Below are positions 1 to 7,793 of a stretch of DNA of 33,253 nt, piece by piece. Source of the stretch: an uncultured Clostridium sp. (GTDB taxonomy: Bacteria > Bacillota > Clostridia > Oscillospirales > Acutalibacteraceae); the NCBI GenBank assembly GCA_902471875.1, contig CABRLN010000025.1:1-33253 (forward strand), given 5' to 3'. Position 1 is the stretch's first letter. Every line of letters starts with the position of its first letter. The translations under genes were made by a program, and so were the position numbers. The notes beneath the pieces are model-generated. The model was not told the DNA's origin. It did no database searches and saw nothing but the letters and a program-made list of their open reading frames with translations.

Positions 1-220
1 ATAGTATTATTCTCTGCTATTCATAGTTACTAAAAATCAATACTATTCGAACAACTAAATTTGTTTAATTATCATATCAATTAAATACAAAAGCTTTAAT
101 TAAATAAAAATTTATTTAATTAAAAAACACTATTGTCTGCTATCTAAAAAATATTAATCTTTTTATCTGAATGCTGATTATAAATATTTAAACATTTTAG
201 ATTTATAAGTTAAATGAATA

Positions 221-253
221 AAAAAGACGGTCTTGTGCAAATCAAGACCGTTC
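221..253 (-). terminator. Rho-independent terminator of the esterase gene
   Basis: A 9-bp perfect stem (227-235 pairs with 243-251, 7-nt loop) lies just beyond the esterase stop. Read on the minus strand it is followed by a run of T. The rest of 1-269 is very AT-rich and shows no gene. Confidence 0.85.
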
Positions 254-269
254 GCATTTATAATTTACA

Positions 270-1238
270 TTATATATCAACACATTGATTTTTGCGGTTT
301 ATCCACTCTGTGGAAGCGTCCATTGCTATGCGACAAGCATTTGTCTTATCAAGTGCATTTAGCATAACAAAATCATGAATAATACCCTGAATACGTAATG
401 CTGTTACTTCAACACCGGCACAACGAAGCTTTTCTCCAAATGCTTCTCCTTCACTACGCAAAACATCTGCCTGACCGTTAATAATCATAGTTTCAGGTAA
501 TCCTTTTAGGCAATCTATACTGGCACGCAATGGCGAAGCAGTGATTTGATTTCTATTATATTCATTAGTAGTGTACTGTTGCCAAAACCATTTCATTCCA
601 TCTCGATACAAATAATAATTTTCAGCAAATTGTAGATAGGTAGGTGTATCAAAACAAGCATTAGTTACAGGATAATATAAAAGTTGCTTTTGAATTTTAA
701 TACCGTTTCGTTTTTTTGACATTAAAGTCATAGCTATTGCCATGTTACCACCAACGCTGTCGCCTGCAACTGTTAAAGTATTACGATTAATGTTAGTACA
801 GCGATTTTCAATGATTTCCCATATGTGTGAAAGTATGAAATAGCATTGTTCAATGGCAATAGGATATTTTGCTTCGGGCGAACGGCTATATTCAGGAAAA
901 ACAATCAGTGAATTTGTTCTTGATGCAAGTTCTCTTACAAGCTTTTCATGGGTATGAAAACTGCCGAATACCCAACCAGCTCCATGAATATAGAAAATAA
1001 CATCACGAACCGGAGCAGAATTTTCTGGAATGACAAAATAAACTGGAATTTTACCCCATTTTCCTGTGTCAATCTCATTAACTGAGATGTTTGCAGGACA
1101 TTTATATACAGGGGTGTCCTGTGCCTGCTCCAAAACTTTTCGTCCCTGCTCAGGAGGTAATTGAAAAATTAAGGGAGGTACAGCACTTTGATTACAAACA
1201 GCTTCTGCCGCCGCTTCTAACGGAACACATCTTTTCAT
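270..1238 (-). CDS. Alpha/beta hydrolase, HSL-type esterase/lipase (Aes-like)
   Basis: A 322-residue cytoplasmic alpha/beta hydrolase of the hormone-sensitive-lipase group, expected to cleave short-chain carboxylic esters. The oxyanion-hole motif reads HGAGW at residues 85-89 (HGGGW is usual). The nucleophile is S161 in GDSVG, and D258 (ADVL) and H288 (IHDF) complete a plausible triad. No signal peptide is visible. The ATG start at 1238 is preceded by AAGGAG at good spacing. It is monocistronic, with its own terminator at 221-253, and divergent from the lipid operon that starts at 1530. Its composition is less AT-rich than that operon, so it probably does not belong to it. The substrate cannot be read from the sequence. 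Confidence 0.85.
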   Translation of the reverse strand: MKRCVPLEAAAEAVCNQSAVPPLIFQLPPEQGRKVLEQAQDTPVYKCPANISVNEIDTGKWGKIPVYFVIPENSAPVRDVIFYIHGAGWVFGSFHTHEKLVRELASRTNSLIVFPEYSRSPEAKYPIAIEQCYFILSHIWEIIENRCTNINRNTLTVAGDSVGGNMAIAMTLMSKKRNGIKIQKQLLYYPVTNACFDTPTYLQFAENYYLYRDGMKWFWQQYTTNEYNRNQITASPLRASIDCLKGLPETMIINGQADVLRSEGEAFGEKLRCAGVEVTALRIQGIIHDFVMLNALDKTNACRIAMDASTEWINRKNQCVDI

Positions 1239-1378
1239 AAAACTTCTCCTTACTCTGCTTACTCATCTATCATAACATAATATGCAGAATAATAAAGATG
1301 AGTACCGTATGTATATTTCTCATGTAATAAAAAATTTTACTATTTAAAATCAAAAAAATGTCCTTATTAAAACCACAA

Positions 1379-1407
1379 GGGGCTGTCGTAACTTTTGCGA
1401 CAGCCCC
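1379..1407. repeat. Orphan 10-bp perfect hairpin
   Basis: GGGGCTGTCG (1379-1388) pairs perfectly with CGACAGCCCC (1398-1407) across a 9-nt loop. It sits between two divergent genes, upstream of both, where a terminator has no obvious gene to serve. A strong T-run is missing on both sides. It may be the leftover terminator of a lost gene or an element boundary. Apart from this and the putative promoter at 1457-1485, the gap 1239-1529 shows nothing else. Confidence 0.6.
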
Positions 1408-1456
1408 ATAATTATTAGTTTATATATACAATGTTACATAAATATGTAGAAAAATC

Positions 1457-1485
1457 TTTAATTTTATACAGTAATATGATAAAAT
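1457..1485 (+). promoter_or_regulatory. Putative promoter of the lipid operon
   Basis: A weak -35 (TTTAAT, 1457-1462) lies 17 bases before TAAAAT (1480-1485). The -10 is extended by TG one base upstream, the same ATATGATAAAAT context seen before the aminotransferase gene at 16497-16508. This is the only good candidate upstream of the seven-gene run. Confidence 0.4.
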
Positions 1486-1529
1486 TAATATAGTAAATAA
1501 CACATACTAAATTGAAAGAGGAAATTAGA

Positions 1530-2120
1530 TTGAAAAAAGATAATGTTATTATATATAGAATATTAAGACCAATATTTACAGCTATTTTTAAATTATATTA
1601 TAATCCTACAATTATAAACAAAGAATACATACCTAAAGATGAGAGAGCAGTAATAGCAGGAAATCATAAACATGCATTAGATCCAATTTTAGTTGATGTA
1701 TGTACTAAACGAGTTGTACACACATTAGCAAAAAAAGATTTGCACGATGGCAAGTTCGGATGGCTTTTTCGTGCAGTAGGTACTATACCTGTTGATTTAA
1801 ATGCAAAACATAATAAGCAAGCTCTTACAACTGCAATTGAATATTTAAACAAAGGGGCATTAATAAATGTTTCGCCAGAAGCAAAGAGAAATTACACAAA
1901 TGAAATATTGTTACCTTTTAAAGTTGGAGCAGTTGTTATGGCACAAAGAACTAATTGCAATATTATTCCATATTCAATTACAGGAGATTATAAATTTAGA
2001 AGTAAAAACTTAAAAATAACATTTGGAAAAACTTTAGATGTAACAGAATTAACAATAGAAAAAGCAAATGAATTATTATATCAAAAAGTAAAAGAATTAC
2101 TATTAGATTCAAGAAATTAG
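1530..2120 (+). CDS. PlsC-like 1-acyl-glycerol-3-phosphate acyltransferase
   Basis: A 196-residue member of the PlsC/LPLAT acyltransferase family, which moves an acyl chain onto a lysophospholipid or glycerol phosphate at the membrane. The catalytic HX4D motif is NHKHALD (H46, D51). The usual FPEGTRS motif is altered to SPEAKRN (115-121), keeping the Glu and Arg but losing Gly and Thr, so acceptor preference may be unusual. A TTG start at 1530 is chosen because AGAGGA (1517-1522) lies 7 bases upstream; an in-frame TTG at 1512 has no such site. It is first in a run of seven close or overlapping genes. The chromosome also carries plsY at 24030, so this is probably a specialised acyltransferase. 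Confidence 0.85.
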   Translation: MKKDNVIIYRILRPIFTAIFKLYYNPTIINKEYIPKDERAVIAGNHKHALDPILVDVCTKRVVHTLAKKDLHDGKFGWLFRAVGTIPVDLNAKHNKQALTTAIEYLNKGALINVSPEAKRNYTNEILLPFKVGAVVMAQRTNCNIIPYSITGDYKFRSKNLKITFGKTLDVTELTIEKANELLYQKVKELLLDSRN

Positions 2121-2128
2121 AGAATTAT

Positions 2129-3844
2129 ATGAAAAAAAATAAAATAAAAACACCATGGTATAGTTTCTATGATGGTGTAAAAGAACATTTAGAATATCCT
2201 AATATATCATTGTACAAAATGTTAGAAAATTCAGTATTAAAATATAAAGATTATATTAGTTATAATTATTATGGAACAAAAAAAACTTATAAAGAATTTG
2301 AACAGGAAATCGATGAATGTGCAAGAGCATTTAAAAGTTTAGGAGTTAAAAGTAAAGATAGAGTAAGTATTTGTATGCCGAATACTCCAGAAGCAATTAT
2401 TAGCTTTTATGCACTTAATAAAATAGGGGCAGTGGCTAATATGATACATCCATTATCAGCAGAAAATGAAATAAAACACTTTTTAAATGTTTCAAAGAGC
2501 AAATATATAATATCTATAGATATAGCATTTAACAAGATAAATCATATAGTAAAAGAAACATCTTTAGAAAAATGCATTATAGTATCAGCTAAAAATTCAA
2601 TGCCACTATATATGAAAATAGGATATGAATTAACTAAAGGCAGAAAGATAAAAATAAAAAAAAATAATCTTATTTTAAATTGGAATGATTTTATAAAGTT
2701 AAATGAAAATTATAATAAAGAAATAAATGATGACTTTGATGGTGATCATGTAGCAGCAATTTTATATAGTGGAGGAACAACAGGGTATCCAAAGGGAATA
2801 GAATTAACAAATTTAAATTTTAATGCATTGGCTATGCAAAGTTTTGAAGCTTGTCAATGTTTAGAAGAAAAAGATAAGGTTTTAGCAATAATGCCAGTAT
2901 TTCATGGATTTGGACTTGGAATATGTATTCATACAGTACAATATTTTGGTGGAACAAGTATATTATTACCACAATTTAGTAGCAAAACATTTGATAAATT
3001 ATTAAAAAAATATAAACCCAATATAATAGCTGGTGTTCCTACTTTATATGAAGCATTATTAAAAAATAAAAATTTAAAGGGCTATGATTTATCATTTTTG
3101 AAATGTGTTATTTCTGGAGGAGATTCTCTTTCAATAAGTTTAAAAAAGAAAGTAGATAGTTTCTTAAAAGAACATGGAGCTAATATACAAATTAGAGAGG
3201 GATACGGACTAACAGAATGTGTTACAGGAAGCTGTCTAACTCCTTTAAATTATTATAGGGAAGGAAGTATTGGTATACCATATCCAGACACATATTACAA
3301 AATAGTTAAACCCAATACAGATGAGGAATTGACTTATGGAGAAGATGGTGAAATTTTGATAAGTGGGCCATCTGTAATGAAAGGTTATTTAGATGATGAC
3401 AATGAAACTAATTTAACATTACGAAAGCATGAAGATGGATTAACTTGGTTGTATACAGGAGATATGGGATACATGGATAAAGATGGATTTATCTATTTTA
3501 AGCAAAGAATTAAAAGAATGATTATAAGTTCTGGATATTGTATATACCCACAACATATTGAAAATATTATTGATTCAAATCCAAAAGTATTAATGTCATG
3601 CGTAATAGGTATGGAACATCCATATAAAGTACAAGTTGCGAAAGCATTTATTGTTCTAAGAAATGGTTATGAACCTAGTGATGAATTATTAAAAGAGATA
3701 AAAGAGCATTGTGAAAGAAATTTGGCAAAATATTCATTGCCTTATGAATATGAATTCAGAATGGAATTGCCGAAAACTTTGGTAGGAAAGATAGCCTATA
3801 CTAAACTTGAAGAGGAGGAAAGAAGCAAAGATGAAAAAAAGTAA
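2129..3844 (+). CDS. AMP-dependent acyl-CoA synthetase / fatty-acid ligase
   Basis: A 571-residue ANL-superfamily adenylating enzyme that activates a carboxylic acid, probably a fatty acid, as an acyl-AMP and passes it to CoA or a carrier protein. The P-loop-like motif is SGGTTGYPKG from S214. YGLTE begins at Y359, YTGD at Y442, and the C-terminal catalytic lysine is K554 (VGKIAYTKL). The full set argues for an active enzyme of ordinary length. It starts 8 bases after the acyltransferase stop with only a weak ribosome site (TAGAGAA), suggesting translational coupling. Its placement suggests it feeds acyl groups to the neighbouring acyltransferase. Specificity cannot be told, and no carrier protein gene is seen in the cluster. 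Confidence 0.88.
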   Translation: MKKNKIKTPWYSFYDGVKEHLEYPNISLYKMLENSVLKYKDYISYNYYGTKKTYKEFEQEIDECARAFKSLGVKSKDRVSICMPNTPEAIISFYALNKIGAVANMIHPLSAENEIKHFLNVSKSKYIISIDIAFNKINHIVKETSLEKCIIVSAKNSMPLYMKIGYELTKGRKIKIKKNNLILNWNDFIKLNENYNKEINDDFDGDHVAAILYSGGTTGYPKGIELTNLNFNALAMQSFEACQCLEEKDKVLAIMPVFHGFGLGICIHTVQYFGGTSILLPQFSSKTFDKLLKKYKPNIIAGVPTLYEALLKNKNLKGYDLSFLKCVISGGDSLSISLKKKVDSFLKEHGANIQIREGYGLTECVTGSCLTPLNYYREGSIGIPYPDTYYKIVKPNTDEELTYGEDGEILISGPSVMKGYLDDDNETNLTLRKHEDGLTWLYTGDMGYMDKDGFIYFKQRIKRMIISSGYCIYPQHIENIIDSNPKVLMSCVIGMEHPYKVQVAKAFIVLRNGYEPSDELLKEIKEHCERNLAKYSLPYEYEFRMELPKTLVGKIAYTKLEEEERSKDEKK

Positions 3845-5213
3845 TTTAACTATTCTTCTTATCCACCCAGAAATATCTCGAACAAAGTATAATTTTGTTG
3901 GAATAATAGAAAATGAATGTCTAGAATTAGAATATATATCATCTATATTAAAGGAAAAAGGATATAGAGTATATTTATATGATAGACAAGTGGAAAAACA
4001 AACAGTTGACGAAAAAATCAAAAAATGTAATCCAGACATTGTTTATGTATGTGGTAGAACGAGACAAGAAAATTTTATACTAGAATATTGTGAAACAGCA
4101 AAAAAGAATAAGAAAGATATAGTAACAATTATTGGTGGATTACATGCACAATTATGCTATGAAAGAATGTATAAAGACTATGTTGATTATATTCTAACTA
4201 CTTTTGATATTTATAAAATATTAGACATTATAGATTATAGCATATTCTTTAAAAGAGAATTTAATTTAAAAGATATAGATGGTATTTGTTATAAAGAAGA
4301 TGGAATTTGGAAAAGGAATAAGTCAATTGCATTTGATATAAATAAATTACCATTACCAGATAGAACTTATTTTTATGAACATCCTAAAAATTATAGATAT
4401 TTAGAATTAGAACATGCAGCATGGGTGCGAACAGCTTACTGCTGCCCCTACGCTTGCAAATTCTGTCATAGAAATAAAATGAATTTAGGAAAATATGTAT
4501 GTAAAGCTATAAAAGATGTTGTTGATGAAATAGAACAAATAAAATCAGATAATATATATATTGTTGATGACGATTTTCTGGTTAATAAAGACAGATTAAA
4601 TGAGTTTATTAGGTTGATAAAAGAAAAAAATATAAACAAAAAATATGTTTGTTATGGAAGATCAGATTTTATAGCTGAAAATGAAGGGTTAATGAAAAGA
4701 TTAAAAGAAATAGGATTATATTATGTTTTAGTAGGTTTAGAAGCAATAGATGATAAGCAATTAAAGGACTATAATAAAAAGTCTAGTGTATATAATAATA
4801 TGAGAAGTATTGAGATATGCAATGATTTAAACATAAATATTATGGGAATGTTTATTATTGATTTAGATTATACTGCTAAAGATTTTAAAAATCTATATAA
4901 ATGGATTAAAAATCATAATTTAAAGCATGTTGCTATTTCAATTTTTACACCAGAAATGGAAACAGAAACATACGATATATATAAAGATAGAATTATCACA
5001 AATAATCCATCACATTGGGATTACTTACATTTAGTTGCTAAACCAACAAAAATGAGTGTGAAAAGATATTATTTTAATTATTATAAATTATTGATTAAAC
5101 TCTTTTTGAAAGCTCAAAAAGAGGGCATTTATGATTTTATAGATTATAAAGATTATATAATATCTTTTGTTAAAAACATTTTTAAAGCTAAAAGGAGTAA
5201 TGACGATGAATAA
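3831..5213 (+). CDS. B12-binding-type radical SAM protein (BchE-like group)
   Basis: A 460-residue protein. Residues about 5-130 resemble a cobalamin-binding Rossmann domain (opening LLIHPE, later TIIGGLH) but without the DXHXXG cobalt-ligand motif, as is common in this group. A radical SAM barrel follows, with the [4Fe-4S] motif CX3CX2C at C205, C209 and C212; an extra Cys sits at 204. Family members methylate unactivated carbons, close rings or couple carbon chains. ATG 3831 is chosen because AGGAGG (3814-3819) precedes it; it overlaps the ligase by 14 bases. In this operon a lipid chain or headgroup substrate is likely by context, but the reaction is not known. The bases encoding the Cys motif are much GC-richer than the rest of the gene. 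Confidence 0.82.
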   Translation: MKKSNLTILLIHPEISRTKYNFVGIIENECLELEYISSILKEKGYRVYLYDRQVEKQTVDEKIKKCNPDIVYVCGRTRQENFILEYCETAKKNKKDIVTIIGGLHAQLCYERMYKDYVDYILTTFDIYKILDIIDYSIFFKREFNLKDIDGICYKEDGIWKRNKSIAFDINKLPLPDRTYFYEHPKNYRYLELEHAAWVRTAYCCPYACKFCHRNKMNLGKYVCKAIKDVVDEIEQIKSDNIYIVDDDFLVNKDRLNEFIRLIKEKNINKKYVCYGRSDFIAENEGLMKRLKEIGLYYVLVGLEAIDDKQLKDYNKKSSVYNNMRSIEICNDLNINIMGMFIIDLDYTAKDFKNLYKWIKNHNLKHVAISIFTPEMETETYDIYKDRIITNNPSHWDYLHLVAKPTKMSVKRYYFNYYKLLIKLFLKAQKEGIYDFIDYKDYIISFVKNIFKAKRSNDDE

Positions 5214-5901
5214 AAGAGAAGATGATATCAATAAGGTAAACAAAATAATACCAAGCAAACTAGAAACAGGATTTCAGCAATTATTATATAAAACAATAGG
5301 TAAACATATTCCTAAAAATATGACACCTAATCAAATGACTTTAGTAGGTGCAATAGGCGGTTTATTTGGTATTATATGTGCTTTTTTATCAAAGATAAAT
5401 CCATTGTTTTTAATAGGAACTATATGTGGTTTGTTGTGTCATTTAATTTGTGATGATTTAGATGGATATATAGCAAGGACTAAAAATATGGCTTCAACTG
5501 CGGGTGGTTATTTTGATTTATTAACAGATATATTACATATAACATATTTAATAATCGCTCTTGCATTTGCAGAATTCATAAGTTTTGAAATAGCAATATT
5601 TTTAGTTCCTGTATATGCTTTAATTATTTTTACTGCAATGAACTACATATTGTATTTAAAAGAGTTTGTATTTCCAAGATTAGGACCGATAGAAACACAT
5701 TTATTTTTTATAGTGTTATGTATTGGTAGTATTATTTTGGGAACAAGAGATATTATAAGTATGATGGGATTTGGTTTGAAATTTGCTGATATTGTATTTA
5801 TAGCAGGTGGAATACCAATGTATTATGAAATGATTAGATTACAAATTCAATTATTTAAAAGGTTAAGTAAAAAAGATGAAAAAGAAAGAAAATCTAAATA
5901 A
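5206..5901 (+). CDS. CDP-alcohol phosphatidyltransferase family protein
   Basis: A 231-residue integral membrane enzyme with several hydrophobic helices. It carries the complete family signature DX2DGX2ARX8GX3DX3D: D83, D86, G87, A90, R91, G100, D104 and D108. The four Asp residues bind two metal ions and drive displacement of CMP. The family transfers a phospho-alcohol from a CDP-alcohol to an acceptor hydroxyl (for example diacylglycerol), or uses CDP-diacylglycerol with an alcohol. The nucleotidylyltransferase at 7774 in the same operon favours the first, Kennedy-type, direction. ATG 5206 is preferred over ATG 5200 because AAAGGAG (5191-5197) is 8 bases before it. It overlaps the radical SAM gene by 8 bases. 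The headgroup is unknown. Confidence 0.88.
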   Translation: MNKREDDINKVNKIIPSKLETGFQQLLYKTIGKHIPKNMTPNQMTLVGAIGGLFGIICAFLSKINPLFLIGTICGLLCHLICDDLDGYIARTKNMASTAGGYFDLLTDILHITYLIIALAFAEFISFEIAIFLVPVYALIIFTAMNYILYLKEFVFPRLGPIETHLFFIVLCIGSIILGTRDIISMMGFGLKFADIVFIAGGIPMYYEMIRLQIQLFKRLSKKDEKERKSK

Positions 5902-6538
5902 TTATATCTATGTAGTGTTAGTTAAAGCATTAACAGGGTTAGGAAAGTTTGCTAGATTAACTAGCAAATACGATTATACTCATGTTGCTATATGTTTAGA
6001 TGAGGAATTTGATGAATTTTATACCTTTTCCAGAAGAAAGCATTATTCTCCTTTTGATTGTGGTTTTATGATAGAAGCATTAGATTGTTATGCTTTCGGC
6101 AAACATAAAGATGTCAAATTAAAAATTTTTAAAGTTCCAGTATCAAAAGAGAATAAAGAAAAGATTGAAAAATATATAGAAAATGTATCAAGAGATTCAG
6201 AATACATATTTAACTTTTTTTCAACGATTACGATGTCAATCTTGCATGGTTTTAAAATTTATAAAGCACATAATTGTATGTCATTTGTTAGTAAAATTAT
6301 AGAGTTGTCAGATACAATTAATATGTCAAAGGCATATTACAAATATAATATTAAAGAAATAGACCAATTGCTTACTGAATACTTATATAAAGAAGAGTTT
6401 TTTGATAAGAACAAAATTGAAACAAAAGGATATATGAATTATGTTGGATTAGTGAAGAATACCTTATATTTCATAAATTTGAATGGTAAACTTATTTATA
6501 GATTGATAGCAAAAGGAAAAGTAAAAGATGAAAAATAA
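5876..6538 (+). CDS. Permuted NlpC/P60 (YiiX/LRAT-like) papain-fold protein
   Basis: A 220-residue protein without a database-style name that I recognise. The order of candidate catalytic residues, His first (H36 in YTHVAI) and Cys later (C134 in HNCMSFV), matches the circularly permuted NlpC/P60 group (YiiX/YaeF and LRAT/HRASLS families). In LRAT enzymes the Cys lies in an NCEHFV motif, resembling NCMSFV here. LRAT-type members are thiol acyltransferases or phospholipases on phospholipids, which fits the operon, but peptidase or amidase activity is also possible. No signal peptide is clear; the C-terminal part is basic and moderately hydrophobic. It overlaps the upstream gene by 26 bases and has a weak ribosome site, so translation is probably coupled. 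Confidence 0.7.
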   Translation: MKKKENLNNYIYVVLVKALTGLGKFARLTSKYDYTHVAICLDEEFDEFYTFSRRKHYSPFDCGFMIEALDCYAFGKHKDVKLKIFKVPVSKENKEKIEKYIENVSRDSEYIFNFFSTITMSILHGFKIYKAHNCMSFVSKIIELSDTINMSKAYYKYNIKEIDQLLTEYLYKEEFFDKNKIETKGYMNYVGLVKNTLYFINLNGKLIYRLIAKGKVKDEK

Positions 6539-7793
6539 ATCTAATTCTATAAAATTCAAAGAGTATGCTTGGAAAATGCTGTTAAGTTTTGGTTTTGTCT
6601 ACTTGTTTTTTTATAACGGGAGACAAAACATCAATTTGGTAATGACACAAATGGCTGAAGATTTTGAAACAACAGCATCAGCTATTGGTGTTATTTCATC
6701 ATCATTATTTTGGTGTTATGCGTTTGGACAATTAATTAATGGAAGACTTGGTGCATATTTTGGATATAAGAAATTTATGATAGTAGGTATTATAATGTCC
6801 ACTATTATGAATATTCTAATTTCTTTTCAAAGTTCAATTATAGTTATATCCATACTTTGGGGATTGAATGGTTATTTTCAATCAATGGTTTGGGCAAATG
6901 GAATTGGTGTTTTAAATAAATGGTGGACAAAAGAGAAAAGGGGATTTGCAACAGGCATTGCAACTGCATTTTCTGGCTTGGCTCAAGTTGTTACATATTT
7001 AAGTGTATCATTATGTATAGAATTAACTCCAGAATTAGGTTGGAGAGCAGGATTTAGATTTCCTATACTTCCAATTTTGTTTTTGTTAATTCCATTTTGT
7101 TTTCTGTTTAAGGAAAAACCAGAAGATGTTGGATTAAAGCCAATTGATGAAGAAAAAAAGATAAATGTTGAAAATAAAAATTTCTTTTACCCGTATAAAA
7201 AACTTTTGAGCAAACCCAAAATGATTCTATTTTGTATAATTTCAGCAATTGCCGGAATCGGCAGATATGGTCTTTTAACTTGGATTCCAACTTATTTTAT
7301 GGAATCTATGGGACTTTCTATTAAAGAAGGAATTTTTAGTTCAATTCTTTTACCAATAGGACAATCGCTTGCAATGTTTGTGTTTCCATTTTTTACAGAT
7401 AAGTTGTTTAAGGGGAAAAGAGAACCAATGTTAGCGTTAGTGTCAATTTTAACATTTATTAGTATGATTACTTTCCCATTTATATACAACCAAAATATTG
7501 CATCAATAGTGTTATTTATAGTAGGAATATTTAGTATGATTACCGGTGTTATTTGGTCAGTTGCAGGGGATATTGGAGGTAGTGAGTATGCATCAACTGC
7601 AACAGGTATCCTAGATTGGTCTGTTTATATGGGAGCAGCAATCCAAGCATTTGTATTCGGATTAGTAAAAGATACATTTGGTTGGAGTGCAGTTTTTATT
7701 ACTATTGGCTGTTTATATATTGTGATACTTGCATTGACTCTTGTATCAAGTAAAATTAAGGAAGGTGGTCAAAATGAAAGTGATAATATTTAA
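6528..7793 (+). CDS. Organophosphate:phosphate antiporter (MFS, GlpT/UhpT-like)
   Basis: A 421-residue, roughly 12-helix membrane transporter of the OPA branch of the major facilitator superfamily, which swaps internal phosphate for an external phosphate ester. Two arginines match the phosphate-binding pair known in GlpT: R32 in the first helix (YNGRQN) and R246 (GRYGLLTW). Other family landmarks are KWWTKEKRGFATG and GWRAGF. The substrate is not fixed by the sequence; the neighbouring cytidylyltransferase-like enzyme suggests phosphocholine, phosphoethanolamine or another phospho-alcohol rather than glycerol phosphate. ATG 6528 has AAAGGA upstream; the gene overlaps its neighbours by 11 and 20 bases. 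Confidence 0.87.
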   Translation: MKNKSNSIKFKEYAWKMLLSFGFVYLFFYNGRQNINLVMTQMAEDFETTASAIGVISSSLFWCYAFGQLINGRLGAYFGYKKFMIVGIIMSTIMNILISFQSSIIVISILWGLNGYFQSMVWANGIGVLNKWWTKEKRGFATGIATAFSGLAQVVTYLSVSLCIELTPELGWRAGFRFPILPILFLLIPFCFLFKEKPEDVGLKPIDEEKKINVENKNFFYPYKKLLSKPKMILFCIISAIAGIGRYGLLTWIPTYFMESMGLSIKEGIFSSILLPIGQSLAMFVFPFFTDKLFKGKREPMLALVSILTFISMITFPFIYNQNIASIVLFIVGIFSMITGVIWSVAGDIGGSEYASTATGILDWSVYMGAAIQAFVFGLVKDTFGWSAVFITIGCLYIVILALTLVSSKIKEGGQNESDNI

